Origin: Armillaria gallica
Lineage: Eukaryota; Basidiomycota; Agaricomycetes; Agaricales; Physalacriaceae
NCBI GenBank assembly: GCA_037576215.1
Contig: JBANDB010000013.1
Location: forward strand, 1,674,001 to 1,738,000
Length of the DNA: 64,000 bases
Direction: 5' to 3'
Shown here: positions 1 through 11,064 of the stretch, one piece after another
Position numbering within the stretch: position 1 is the stretch's first letter
How the letters are laid out: every line of letters starts with the position of its first letter
Translations under genes and position numbers: made by a program
The notes under the pieces: generated by a model
Seen by the model: the letters and a program-made list of their open reading frames with translations, nothing else
Database searches by the model: none
Told to the model about the DNA's origin: nothing

Positions 1-42
1 AGGGTCCGGCAATTGTGATGAAGACACGGGGCATAGGCTTGT
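1..42. repeat. 42-nt direct repeat, copy 1
   Basis: This stretch matches 7116-7157 with only scattered, mostly C/T and G/A differences; both end in GGGGCATAGGCTTGT. The two copies bracket the first Helitron and the solo LTR. In this copy the repeat runs into TCTATATAATAAGACAGG, which resembles the TC start of a Helitron; in the other copy it runs into a MITE. I cannot tell whether it is a target sequence, an element end or part of a longer dispersed repeat, because the window begins here. Confidence 0.5.
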
Positions 43-479
43 CTATATAATAAGACAGGTAGCAAAGATGACATAATAAGGCGGACTTTCAATTTCTGGC
101 CATTGCCAGAACATGGCCTATTCTGGCTGAGTTTGAACTTCACCATGCTGCTATGGTGCGGTTCAAGCCTGCCCCCTTTCCTTCTTACCCTCTGCTCTGT
201 TCCACTCTCCCCCTCACAGTGTACCATCTCAAGCAAGCATTAGAGCCTTTTTACATATAATAAGGACTTTTGGAATCTCTCACAGTACTGTCTATCAATA
301 ATTGATTGAAGCTCTTTGTTTCTGATTTTTTCTGCAGGTGCCTTTGCCTCTTCCTTACACAGTGTTGCTACTATTTCCACCTCTCCATACCCTGTGATGT
401 GTGTACCACTCTTATTTTTCTAAGATTTATGCTCACAGCTTTCTTTTTAAATTTTGATAGATCTCCATCTACTCCTACC

Positions 480-3400
480 AGAGAGAATGATCATTTTGAT
501 TTTCTGGCTCCAGTTTCACCAGAGCAGAATCATCATGCAGAACGGGAGCAGGATTGTCTTCAGTGTCTTCAGATGACCTCCCCCTCTAATCGTCATGGTC
601 AATCACCACATCCAGGTCCTGATCCTGATATTGAACTTCTGTGTTTTAATATACCACCTGAGACCCGTATTTCATCTCAGTTAGATTGTCCATGTGAACA
701 TCCCATGCCTGTAGTACCAACTCTTCCTGTTTTTCCCACCAGAGGTAGACATTGTAGACAATTACATGGTGGTGCTCCTGAAGGACAGTCATCTGTGTTT
801 GATAGTACTTCTGTTCCACAGCTTCCTGTAGGTCCACAGAGCCAAGGACGTGGTGGTGGTTGAGGACATGAGCAAGGGAGAGCTATTGAAATTCATCCTC
901 CATGCACTGAGCCACCACAAAATATCGATCAAATAACTTCTGCTGAGCATCGCCAGCAATCACCCTCACCTACAAGAGAGTCACCATCTCTACAGCCACC
1001 TTTACCTCTATCACATCAACATCAACCACCACATGCTATTCCTGTACAACTTCCTCTGGCAAGACGTCCATATGCTGAGGTGCACTCTCAGCATAATATT
1101 GGAAGTAGAAAGTATGTTTGTGAACATTGTAAGGCATTACATTGGCATGAGGAACGACTTAAGAATAAGTCAAAAGCTACACCGCATTTTGGGATGTGCT
1201 GCCTACAAGGGCAGGTCAAATTACCTCCTCTTCTTCCTGCTCCTGCCATTCTTCAAAATCTTCTTTGTGGCAACAATCCATTATCAAAAGCCTTCTTACA
1301 AGATATCAGGCAGTATAATGCAGCATTGGCATTTACATCCTTAGCTGTAAAGGTTGATGAGGCAATTACCAATTCTTCAAGACCATACTGCTTCCATGTA
1401 TCTGGCAAGCTTCATCATCGGATGGGATCCCTGCTGCCTCAGGAAGAAGGGAAATTGTCTTATACACAGCTGTATATACATGATCCAGCAGAGGCATTGA
1501 GTATGTGCAATCATTGCAATCCTAATCTAAATCTAGAAATCATGTCTCAATTACAGGATTTAATGCAGGATGTAAATCCATATGTTGCTTTATATCGACA
1601 TGCATATCTCATTATGAAAGACAAACCCCATGAAGAGTATCCAAATATTGAAGTGTGATTGCATGTGGGTGATAGAACTGATGGGCGACGATATAATCTT
1701 CCAACAGTAGATGAATTGGCTGCTATTATTCCTGGAGATGGATCTGAGCCTGTTCAAAATGATCAAGATATTGTTTTATGTATGCATGATCATTCTTTCA
1801 AGCGCATTAGTCAACTTCATCCAAGTTATCAATCTCTTCATTATGTTCTCCTTTTTCCATATGGAGAATTGGGTTGGAATATACATATGCTCCTGGAAGA
1901 GACTGAAACAAGTGAACATAGAGAAAATAAAAGAGTTACTCAACATATGTATTATGCCTACTGTCTACATGATCGTCCAATATTTGAACCAAATGCACCA
2001 TTATATAGAGGAGGATGGCTCTACTAGCAATATATTGTAGATGCATGGGCATCAATTGAACAAAATAATCTCAACTGAGTTCAGAATAATCAGAAAGCTA
2101 TTTATGCAGATCTGCATAAAGGATTGGTTGATGCAACGACCAATGCAGATGGATTGGAAAACTCTGGCCAGCGTATTGTCTTACCATCATCACATACTGG
2201 AAGTCCATGTGCAATGTACCAGCTGTACCAAGACTCTATGGCAATCTGTAGAGCCTTACAGAAGCCAGATATCTTTCTTACAATGACAGCAAACCCACAG
2301 TGGCCAGAAATTGTAGAGGCTCTGAAGCATACAGATGAACCAGATCAGAAGGTGGAGGATCGACCAGATATTGTGGCCAGGGTCTTCCAGTTGAAGAAGG
2401 AGGCTTTACTAGATGAAATCAAGAAGGGTGGAATATTTGGAAAAGTCAGGGCTATGGTGCATACTATTGAATTTCAGAAGCATGGACTCTCTCATATGCA
2501 TCTTTTGATTTTTCTGGATCCTGAAGACAAGATTCACACATCTGCTGATGCTGATTCAGTCTCATATGCTCAGATTCCTGATCCTATTACTCAACCAATT
2601 CTTTATGAGATTGTCACCAGATGCATGGTCCATGGTCCATGTGATCATCACTGCAAGAAGGCTGATGGTCGCTGTTCAAAGAACTTTCCAAAAGACTTCA
2701 ATGAGCACACTAAATTCACCACTGATGGATATCCCAATTTGGCATGTCCTAACAATGGTCATGAGTATGTTAAAATGCGTGGTGAAACCTGTACTGTCTA
2801 TACCAACCGTGATATTGTCCCATACAATCCTTATCTCAGTGCAAAATATAACTGTCACATCAATGTGGAGGTTTGTGTTTCTGTCAAGGCCATCAAATAT
2901 ATCCATAAATACATCTACAAGGGCCATGACAGGACTATATTAGAGGTTCAGGATCATGATGAGATTAAGAAGTTTCTGGATGCACATTACATCTCTGCTA
3001 TTGAATCATGCTGGAGAATCTTTTCATTTCGGCTACATCAGGAGGAGCCAAATGTTGTCTGTCTTCAGGTCTATCTCCCTGATGAACAGCTTATCACATA
3101 TGATGAGAATGATAGTCCAGAAGAGGTGTTAGCAGCTGCAGAGGCAAAGACAACTACTCTGTTACAATGGTTTGATCTCAACAAAAGAGATCCCAGTGCA
3201 CATCAGTATCTGTATCAAGACATTCCTGCCCACTATACCTGAAACAGGAGCAAAAAACACTGGAATCCACGTCAAAGATACACAACTATTGGTGTTACCA
3301 TTAGCCGAATGTATCAGGCTGCTCCCTCATCTGGTGAGCAGTTCTATCTGCAGCTTCTTTTGACTGCTGTTACCAGTGCTCAATCCTTCTGACACTTACG

Positions 3401-5302
3401 CACTGTCAACAATGTGGAGTGTGCTACTTTTAAAGAAGCATGCATTGCTATGAGATTACTGAAAAATGATAATGAATGGAGACAATGCTTACAGGAGGCA
3501 GCTATTATGCAGTCAGGAGCACAGCTACAATCACTATTTGTGACCCTTCTTCTCTTCTGCCAGCCAGCAATGCCAGATGAGCTGTGAGAGGAGTTCAAGG
3601 AGAACATTTGTGATGATTTGGCATATAAGCTTCATCAATGTGATGTTCCAAATCCAACAGATGCTCAGCTTTATGATTTTGGTCTCCATCTTATCAATAA
3701 GCTTCTTCAATCTCATGGTCATCGTCTCTCTGAGTGGACTGAGATGCCAGCCTCTATCATGGACTGGGCTGCTTATGAAGATAATCCTCTTCTGGCTGCA
3801 CAGCTGGCCTATGATATCCCATCTCTGCAGCAATTAGTTGCTAACAATCTTCAAACATTCAATGAAGAGCAAAAGACTGCTTATAATACTGTGTTTGACT
3901 CTGCTATGAATGAATGAGGGAAATTGGTATTTCTGCATAGTGCTGGAGGTGGTGGAAAGACTTTTGTGTGCAATACTATTGCTGCTGCTGTTCATGCTGA
4001 AGGAAAGATTGCATTGACCTGTGCCTCCTCCGGTATATCAGCAATTCTCTTAGTTGGAGGGCATACCAGCCACAGCACCTTCAAAATTCCAATTCCCTCA
4101 CGTGATGATACAACATGCAGTATTCATAGAGAGACTCACTTAGCTAAACTTCTTTGTAGAACTTCTCTAATCATTTGGGATGAGGTTCCTATGCAGAACC
4201 AACACAATATTGAGACTGTTGATCATACTCTTTATGATGTCTGTAATAAGGATGTTTCTTTTGGTGGAAAAACTGTACTTTTTGGTGGTATGTGTCCTTA
4301 CTCTGAATCACTATAGATTGTCATTTCTGATTATTTATTTTAGGAGACTTTTGTCAGACATTGCCAGTTGTTTCACGAGGATCATAGGAGCAGATTGTTG
4401 CAGCTTCATTTCACCGTTCACCTTTATAGCCTCACATTGAAGTCATTCATTTGAAGAAAAACATGTGCCTGGATCAGACTCCTGAAAATGTAGAGTTTTC
4501 TCATTGGCTACTTACTGTTGGTGCAGGTGAAGGACTTACCAATGATCGTACTATCACTCTTCCTGCTTCTATGCATCTGGCCAACAATTCACTCTCTGAA
4601 CTCATTAAATATATCTATCCAAACATTCAAAAAAAAGCTGGCCACTTCCAAGACTGCTTCTTTTTAGAACAAACAATTCTCTCTGGATGCAATGATGATG
4701 TTGATGAAATCAATCAACAGGTTCTGGATATGTTTCCAGGATAAGAGACAGTTTATTGGAGTACAGACAAGACAATAGAGGAAGAGTTGGATGATGCTGC
4801 TACTCTTTATCCAGTGGAGTTTCTTCAAACTTTCAATGCCTCTGGATTGCCACATGCAAAGCTGGCTCTCAAAGTTGGATGTCCTCTTATGCTTCTCTGC
4901 AATCTGGATCCAGCAAATGGCTTATGCAATGTGACATGGATGATTTTCACATGTTTCTGTCCTCATGTATTAGAATGTCATCTTCTCAGTGGTAATAATG
5001 CAGGCAAGACTGTTTTCATCCCATGCATCACAATCAATGCAGATACAGCTGAACTTCCTATTGCATTTTCATGTCATCAATTTCCAGTCAGGTTGGCTTT
5101 TGCAATGACAATCAACAAGTCTCAAGGACAGTCAGTTACTTATGTTGGATTAGATTTATGTACTCCTGGTTTTTCTCATGGACAACTGTATGTAGCACTT
5201 AGCCATTGCACTTCTGGACAACAGATTCGAGTTCTCTTTTCAGATACAGAAAAAGGTACAAATACTTTGAATATTGTATACTCTGAGGCTCTATTACATT
5301 GA
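480..5302 (+). pseudogene. Helitron Rep-helicase pseudogene (RepHel)
   Basis: One reading frame (starts divisible by 3) runs from about 480 to 4287 and continues in phase after an intron to the natural stop at 5300-5302. In order it holds a Ser/Pro/Gln-rich N-terminus (about 480-1070), a Helitron N-terminal region with a Cys motif (CEHCKALHW, about 1110), the Rep domain with the HUH motif HMHLLIFL (about 2492) and the two-tyrosine motif KYIHKYIYKG (about 2895), then a PIF1-like helicase with a Walker-A-like SAGGGGKT (about 3945), IIWDE (about 4170) and a C-terminal INKSQGQS motif (about 5110). It is broken by seven TGA (861, 1656, 2076, 3240, 3390, 3585, 3915), three TAG (2025, 4385, 4427) and one TAA (4742). 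The Walker A threonine before GKT is glycine. The true start is unclear; the in-frame ATG at 306 may lie upstream of an unrecognised intron. The element cannot make an active transposase as it stands. Confidence 0.85.
4288..4343 (+). other. Spliceosomal intron in the Helitron 1 helicase
   Basis: The 56-nt segment starts GTATGT, has a CTGAT branch-like site and ends TTATTTTAG. Its removal joins LFGG to DFCQTLPVV, restoring helicase motif II/III-type sequence and moving the frame exactly as needed for the downstream reading frame. The intron itself contains stops, so the transposase needed splicing. Confidence 0.8.
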
Positions 5303-5355
5303 TAATACATATTTGTTTCTGAACTAATAACTGACACTTCCAAGTAATAAGCCAG

Positions 5356-7045
5356 TGATGAGCCTAAGACTTCCATGGCAACAGCAACACCAACTCGGAA
5401 TGAGATTGGGTAATTAACGTAGTAGCACGGCAATCAAGGCAATCGTGTGTGCAAGTGGTTCAGGGCACCTCCGTGCAGTAGAACAATTCCTCTATATGCA
5501 AGAATACACTGTGACTTTAAGTCTGCAAAGTAGTACTGCTTGGTAGTTGAGTACTAAATGCTATGGCTTCAAGCCGGTAGGGATCTCTCGAAATGAGAGG
5601 GAATGAAAACGGGTATGACGTGAATACCATGAATCCGTATGAGAAAACGTGCTGCGAGACTTGAAAACATTGCTCGACAGTAATCGGAGGGGGGTGAACG
5701 ATGGAGAATAGACTAAACAGTTGGCAATAGTCTGTGGGTGAGCGAAGCGATGAGAAAACGGCGTGGGGACTGCGAGTGGCGAAATAAACGTGGAACGAGG
5801 TGCGGAGGGTGGGCTGGCGAGAGAAAATGTGGAACTACAAAAACTGGTGGCGATACTGGTCCTATACGATGCGAGGGTGCTGAGTCGATGTCGAAACTTG
5901 TCTGGTACTGAAACAATCCTATCCTATGTCAAACTAACCTTCAAGTCCACTCGGGGGACTGATACTATATGAAAACTGGCTGAAACTGATCCTAAGTCTG
6001 CTCTGAGACTACCCAAGTGGGCGACGATAATGATGATGAAAGTGAAACTGTAAAAACTCCAATGGTGCGAAGGTGAAATGATGACGGCCTATAAAAGATA
6101 ACAGGGGTGAGGTATAGCGTGGCGATCACGTATTGGCACAGTATGAGCGTGTACCAATAGTGTTAAGAGCGAAGAGCGCGTAGTGAAGGACTCTTCACAG
6201 TTAAAACCGTGAGATAACTCTGGTGAGCTCAAGAGTCGACGTGCGATCAAGAATATGCTGGTGCAAACGGTATATTGCCGTAGAACAATGAATAAATGTT
6301 GTTTACTGGCGATAGACTAGAGCGAGACGATAATTGACGTAGTCTGGGGTCAACTAGAGATGAACTGCCCTTGAACTATGTTTTCTAGCTAGTTTTTATA
6401 CTACAAGTATGAATTTATAAATAGAGTAAATATGTGAGACTTAGTAAGGCTGTAAGGCCTTGGCTTTGTAAAAAGTCATAGAAAACATATGGTCCTTGGT
6501 CTTCTAAAGTAACAGCAACTCGTCGATGTTGCCGTGTATGGATGCGAACTGTATGGGGTCATTGAGCGATGCACGGATCGTTAGGTGCTGTTTAGCTGCG
6601 GATTAGTTGAGCAATAGTCGTCGTGCTGAGGAGTACGCGTGGGGTAACATTTTCTTGAAGCCTTGGCAAAGTAACAGCCTTAGTAAACATGGTCTGTAGT
6701 TGCTGTAGCTGCTATTGTCGTAGCTGGGAGGGTACTCGCGTCAATCACATCATTTTCATTAAGTGATCAATGAGCGTGTCAACTAGGTGCTTCTGAGTGA
6801 TTCGTCAATTCCATATTGGGATGATTGTCGATCGAAGGTGCCTTGCCATGATGAAGTATGGCAATTATGATGCGTGGCAAGATGGGATGGATAACAAAGC
6901 ATGTAAGGAGTGGTTGCCATAGGATAAAAGTGGTATCAGTGTGTGTGCAATCATTGGTTTGCTGAAAGTCCGTTGAAGGGACAGTAGCATTAATTAGCAG
7001 GCAAAACCCGCAAATTCTGAGCATACAGAGCCTGGAGGCTCATCA
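5356..7045 (-). mobile_element. Solo LTR, family A (minus orientation)
   Basis: This is a 1690-bp LTR with TGATGAGCCT at one end and AGGCTCATCA at the other, flanked by the 4-bp duplication CCAG (5352-5355 and 7046-7049). It is full-length similar to 41985-43676 in the same orientation and to 40132-41820 in the reverse one. Orientation is set by the TATA-like GTAGTATAAAAACTAGC, which reads on the minus strand near 6390-6410. Differences from the other copies fall largely at CpG/TpG/CpA positions, for example around 5770-5825 against 42402-42457. No internal domain is attached, so it is a recombination product. The LTR of gypsy element G1 (32454) shares only its first half. Confidence 0.85.
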
Positions 7046-7115
7046 CCAGGTTTGGGATGGGCCCCAACAAGCTGAAGTCCCATGTCTTAGTCAGGTTGCC
7101 AGGACCTGAGGTACA

Positions 7116-7157
7116 AGGGTCTGGCAATCGTGACAAAGATATGGGGCATAGGCTTGT
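7116..7157. repeat. 42-nt direct repeat, copy 2
   Basis: This is the second copy of the window-start repeat, ending GGGGCATAGGCTTGT and followed at once by the TA-flanked MITE. The 70 bp between the solo-LTR target duplication and this repeat (7046-7115) is not recognisably coding. Confidence 0.5.
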
Positions 7158-7158
7158 A

Positions 7159-7746
7159 AGATAGAGGACACCAGGTTCTGGCATGTGTTATGTAATCTGT
7201 CACATGATGGACAAAATTATTGTTCAAAAAAGTTTTAAGGTTTTTTATTGTATTTATACGTCTTGGAGGCCTATTGGCAGCACAAGATGGGTTGAGATGC
7301 ACCTAAAAGAGCACCTACGTCCATCCCTAAATCAAAACTCGGTCTCTGAGAAATCAGTGATGGGCATGTGGGCAGGCTACAGCAGGTGGGAGGGCAGGAT
7401 CAGTAGGTGGGAGGGGTGTAGCAGGATGGGTGATAGCGGACTGCTCCGGCATATCATGTGACTGAACAAATTCGTTTCTGAGAAAAAGGTGAAAAATTTT
7501 CTGATGATACCAGTGGACTGTAAATACAAAAAGAAGCACTTTTGCACAAAAAAGTATTTTGCCTTCTACTCATCTAAAAATGAGTATTTTTTGAATCAGT
7601 CTTCAGGCAAATGTACTTAATGATAAGAAGAATCAATTTCTGGTGTTACAAATTTTCTCTGTGATGATGTCACTGAGGAGATATGGGGATATGTTTCGCT
7701 TACATATGCTTACATAACACATGCCAGATCCGGATGTCCTCTATCT
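7159..7746. mobile_element. MITE with about 35-bp terminal inverted repeats and a TA duplication
   Basis: The ends are near-perfect inverted repeats. The left begins AGATAGAGGACA and includes TCTGGCATGTGTTATGTAA; the right is its reverse complement with a few changes. TA flanks both sides (7157-7158 and 7747-7748), as for Tc1/mariner-type elements. The 588-bp interior has no credible gene; it holds short runs such as AGCAGGTGGGAGGGCAGGAT and AT-rich sequence. It is best read as a non-autonomous TIR element. Confidence 0.75.
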
Positions 7747-7748
7747 TA

Positions 7749-8580
7749 CCCTCAAAGCAAAAGCAGCATGCCTGACTTTCAAATTTTCAACACTGCACCC
7801 TCCTTTACATAGTTGCTGATCTTATATAAGGATAACTCACTATACAATGTCAAGATTGAGGTAAGCAGCCTGTTTGATGGATAGTACTGAAGCTAACAGG
7901 CCTTCCAGTGTGCACCAAAGTCAAGGAACTAGCTACTAATGTAGCAAGCAGCAACAGAGACTCAATCACAGGAAGAGGACAAACATCAGCACATGTGGGG
8001 AGTGGAGGCATCTGGATGGATGGATGGTTGGGCTGGAGAGCAGTGCTATTATTAGATAAGAGGGAGAATGCAGGAAGAGGGTGTGACATAGGAAAGGGAG
8101 ATGCTATTATTAAATCAGAGGAGGGAGAGAGTTGTGAAATGTAGGGAATGATTGATATCAAGAGCTTGCCTGAAGTGGATTTCAGAGGTTGGTTGAGGGT
8201 TGGCTTATTGTTCAGGATGGCAATTTTGATGGTGTTATTAGAGGAAGGCAATATTTGAGGCTAGTGGAAGGATGGCAGAATAGGACACAATGCATTTCTG
8301 CATCTCATGTTATAGCATCAGGATGATGTGCAGGCCATCAAGTCTGGGGCCCATGCACTCATTGATTTTGTCATAGTGACACTGGTGACACTGGCAAGAT
8401 GAACCTTCAACCCAGATGACCAACATTGCAAGAGGTAAGGACATTGTCCAATGTTGTTTCCTTGTCATTGGTTCATTTTCATAAACAGGGTTTTTTTTTC
8501 ATACCTTGCAGCAATATGGATTGGTGCTGCTTTGGGGAATCTCATTGATCACATGTTTTCTTTACTCTCCTTCCTCAATC
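7749..8580. other. Non-coding interval before the caspase-like remnant
   Basis: No supported gene is seen. The stretch has purine-rich blocks (about 7990-8130) and short open frames on both strands without recognisable motifs. A polypyrimidine stretch with TACCTTGCAG near 8501-8512 could be a splice acceptor of the damaged gene that follows. Confidence 0.5.
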
Positions 8581-8589
8581 CAAGGTGTA

Positions 8590-9113
8590 AGCATATACCC
8601 TTAGCCATCAACCTTGGTGCTTATTTCAGCTATTATAGATCTGGTACAGCATTGATGCATATGAGCATTGACACCTCCACAGCTGTATCTCAGATGCATT
8701 ATCAATGAAGAATTTCCTGATTGACAATCTGGGCATGTCAAAAGAACACATCCAGTGTCTCCTCCACTCTGAAGATCCTACCCCTGGTGATTCTTTGGTG
8801 CCTTCTTGTGACAACATTGTATAAGCACTGTACAGTCTCATCAACACTCAGAAAATTAATCCAGGAGACAATATTTTAATCTACTTCACTGAGCATGGTG
8901 CCAGCTACAACTGTGTGAAGTATTTTCTCAAACCTAGATGCAACACAAAATCCTGTCCTGTTAAAGCTTGGTTGTGGCACTTTAGATGCCGGAGGTCATC
9001 ATGTACCCAACATCAGTGACTGAGAGCTCAATGCAATGGGCATATCTTGCATCAAAGGGCATGGGATTATGTTCATTGCAGACTGCTGTTATGATTGCAG
9101 TTTTCTCTGAACC
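8590..9113 (+). pseudogene. Caspase-like (peptidase C14 type) pseudogene
   Basis: Translation of this stretch shows the layout of the caspase p20 fold common in mushroom genomes: an N-terminal LAINLGAYFS-like strand (about 8599), a NFLIDNLGM helix region (8711), NPGDNILIYFTEHGA with the catalytic-type His in EHG (codon 8894-8896), and FIADCCYDC, the counterpart of the DCCHSG active-site block (Cys codon 9084-9086). Damage is clear: a frame change near 8706, a TAA at 8822-8824, a further frame change between the His and Cys motifs, and Ser-Gly after the Cys pair replaced. The His and Cys motifs and their spacing are seen; assignment to C14 is by memory of the family. No start or end can be fixed. 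Confidence 0.6.
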
Positions 9114-9581
9114 CTAGGCACATAAATGTGCAGCATACACTGTACTACTCATCCTGATGTCAATAATATATTGTGCACTAGACATGAAACACTTTCCTAG
9201 TTAACAATCTATATTATTGGATGATTGGAAGCCAGATAGGAGTTCTCATATAGGTCTGATAGTATGTCAAGACTACACTACCAAACCAGTGTGAGGTCAG
9301 ATTAATGCAGTACAACTTTCATCAGAATGATAATAGTCAGTAATATCACTTGTGAAGAAATTTAATGTCAAATTGATGCATGACAGCATAACATGAGATT
9401 AACATGCACATGTGACCATAGCTTAACCATTGATCACCAATTTCACTAAATTTAAGCTTCCAACATGTGCCATTACTTTAATGTCAAAATTTTTAATTTA
9501 AAAGAGTTCTTTGAGGGTCTGAGTTCTTGCTGTAAGCCTAGTGCTTACTACATACTGATCAATCTTATCTACTTCCCCAAT
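9114..9581. other. AT-rich non-coding interval
   Basis: About 470 bp of AT-rich sequence between the caspase-like remnant and the repeats of Helitron 2. Both strands lack open frames of any length. I see nothing else in it. Confidence 0.5.
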
Positions 9582-9730
9582 TCTTTCCGACTGATAAGGA
9601 GTGAAACGATAGAGGGTCTAAAAGAGAGTAAACGATGATCGACCACCAACGGACCATGTACAGGGGTCAATCTACCCTGGTTTTCTTCCTGATATGGTCC
9701 ATGGAAATTATGCCTTTGGATTAGATTAGA
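9582..9730 (-). repeat. Inverted copy of the 153-bp palindrome spacer
   Basis: This block is the reverse complement of most of 10912-11064, including CCATGGACCATATCAGGAAG and the run through GGTGGTCGATCATCG. It lies 117 bp outside the left arm of the large inverted repeat. The spacer sequence therefore occurs twice in opposite orientations, once inside and once outside the palindrome. Confidence 0.7.
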
Positions 9731-9847
9731 TGTCAGGTAGCGGTGGTGAGCACTGGGTCCCTGATTCTTTCTCATGGGTGGATATCAAGACAATGAAATG
9801 ATGAATCGATCGCGCATACAGTAATGTATGTAGGCATGGTCAGTTAA

Positions 9848-10911
9848 CACATTTCTTTCAACTCACAATCCTCCATGCCATAGGACAACGAACGGAACTG
9901 TTTGACGATAGATCCAATCACATCCTTGTGTGTGCGAACAGAACAGGGGTTACCAGTGACAGCGACCATGGCCCTTAGGGTAATTCTGTCGAATGAATCC
10001 AACAGATCATCTTCTGAAGCATAAACCCATGAAGGATTGCAACTGCGATCACCGAATTTCTGCCTAGCACATGAGAGTTTAGGATGGAACCAAGGCAATG
10101 TGATATTTGTCAGCGACAAACAAAGTTGCATGTTGACAGATATGTCCTCCACATAGAACAACCCGTCCCAAAACTCAACGGTCATGTCTGACCATAGACT
10201 CTCCCTCTGAAAACAATACCGTAACCAATCACAAACATGTTCAGAAGACCGAAATAGGTTGGCATGGTTTTTGGGATGATAAAGAGGATTGTAGCACATA
10301 GGAAAATTGCTAGGAAAAAATTTGGTACCATCATCAGGAGGACAGTCAACAATATCCAATACTCGTGTAACAGTGCATGGAAATTTGCACAAGTGAAAAG
10401 TCATGGTTTGTATTTAATTTAACCACTGAGTGGTATGGCAAAGCCTTTTGGAATGGCACACAGAGCATAGTCGCTGGGCAATGAAGCAAGCAAAGAGTTC
10501 TGCCAAACAATAACAGTGCCTGACTGTAAGATGACATCAGATACGCAAAGAAATTCATATGGGAGACAGGTACAAACGGCCTACACAAGTTGCATCTAGA
10601 TTTTTTTCTTTTCTTTTGACTTTGCTGCTGTTGGATCGTTGGTCGGTACAGTTTTCCTGAATCACGGTATTAAAATAAAACAAGAGAATGCTGAGGCCAA
10701 AGAACATGAACCCTACCTGATTACTTAACAACGATATGATGACAGCAGGCACACATATGTGGAGAGTCGCAAGGGTGAAGGAGTTCAAGACAACGATGCC
10801 TCTGTGATGGGGCGATGACATCAGAACACTCAATGGAGAACATCGGAAATGCATGGTACATCAGGTGTGTCGAACGATACCTGATGAAGAAGATAACCAT
10901 CTTATATTATC
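9848..10911 (-). repeat. Left arm of a 1.06-kb inverted repeat
   Basis: The 1064-bp arm is the reverse complement of 11065-12137. The minus-strand translation of 9844-10404 matches the plus-strand translation of 11572-12137 nearly residue for residue (for example SCARQK, DRSCNPSWVYASEDDLLDSF). The right arm is longer by exactly 9 nt, an insertion near 12101-12109 containing ATTCGAAT; elsewhere the arms stay in register. This arm carries Gln at the codon where the right arm has TGA (11848). The arm is a partial 5' copy of the Helitron 2 Rep gene, cut off at AAATGTG. Confidence 0.85.
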
Positions 10912-11064
10912 TAATCTAATCCAAAGGCATAATTTCCATGGACCATATCAGGAAGAAGACCAGGGTAGATTGACCCCTGTACATGGTCCGTTGGTGGTCG
11001 ATCATCGTTTACTCTCTTTTAGACCCTCTATCGTTTCACTCCTTATCAGTCAGAAAGAATCAGG
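10912..11064. repeat. 153-bp spacer of the inverted repeat
   Basis: Unique spacer between the arms, bounded by the arm tips GATAACCATCTTATATTATC and its reverse complement. It is itself repeated in reverse orientation at 9582-9730. No coding content is evident. Confidence 0.7.

Larger units (their letters stand above)
43..5355 (+). mobile_element. Helitron 1 (degenerate autonomous-type Helitron)
   Basis: The segment encodes the two hallmarks of Helitrons on one strand: a rolling-circle replication initiator with HUH and two-tyrosine motifs, followed by a PIF1-type helicase. The 5' boundary is a guess based on the TC-like start after the 42-nt repeat. The 3' end is not visible: the coding region ends at 5302 and a solo LTR begins at 5356. 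I saw no clear CTRR end with a hairpin, so the element may be 3'-truncated or continue past the LTR at 7050. The region is strikingly CpG-poor, as expected of an old methylated copy. Confidence 0.7.

Noticed and set aside
7183..7461. 92-codon open frame in the MITE
   Set aside because: It lies across the TIR, has low-complexity Gly/Trp/Arg content and no motif.
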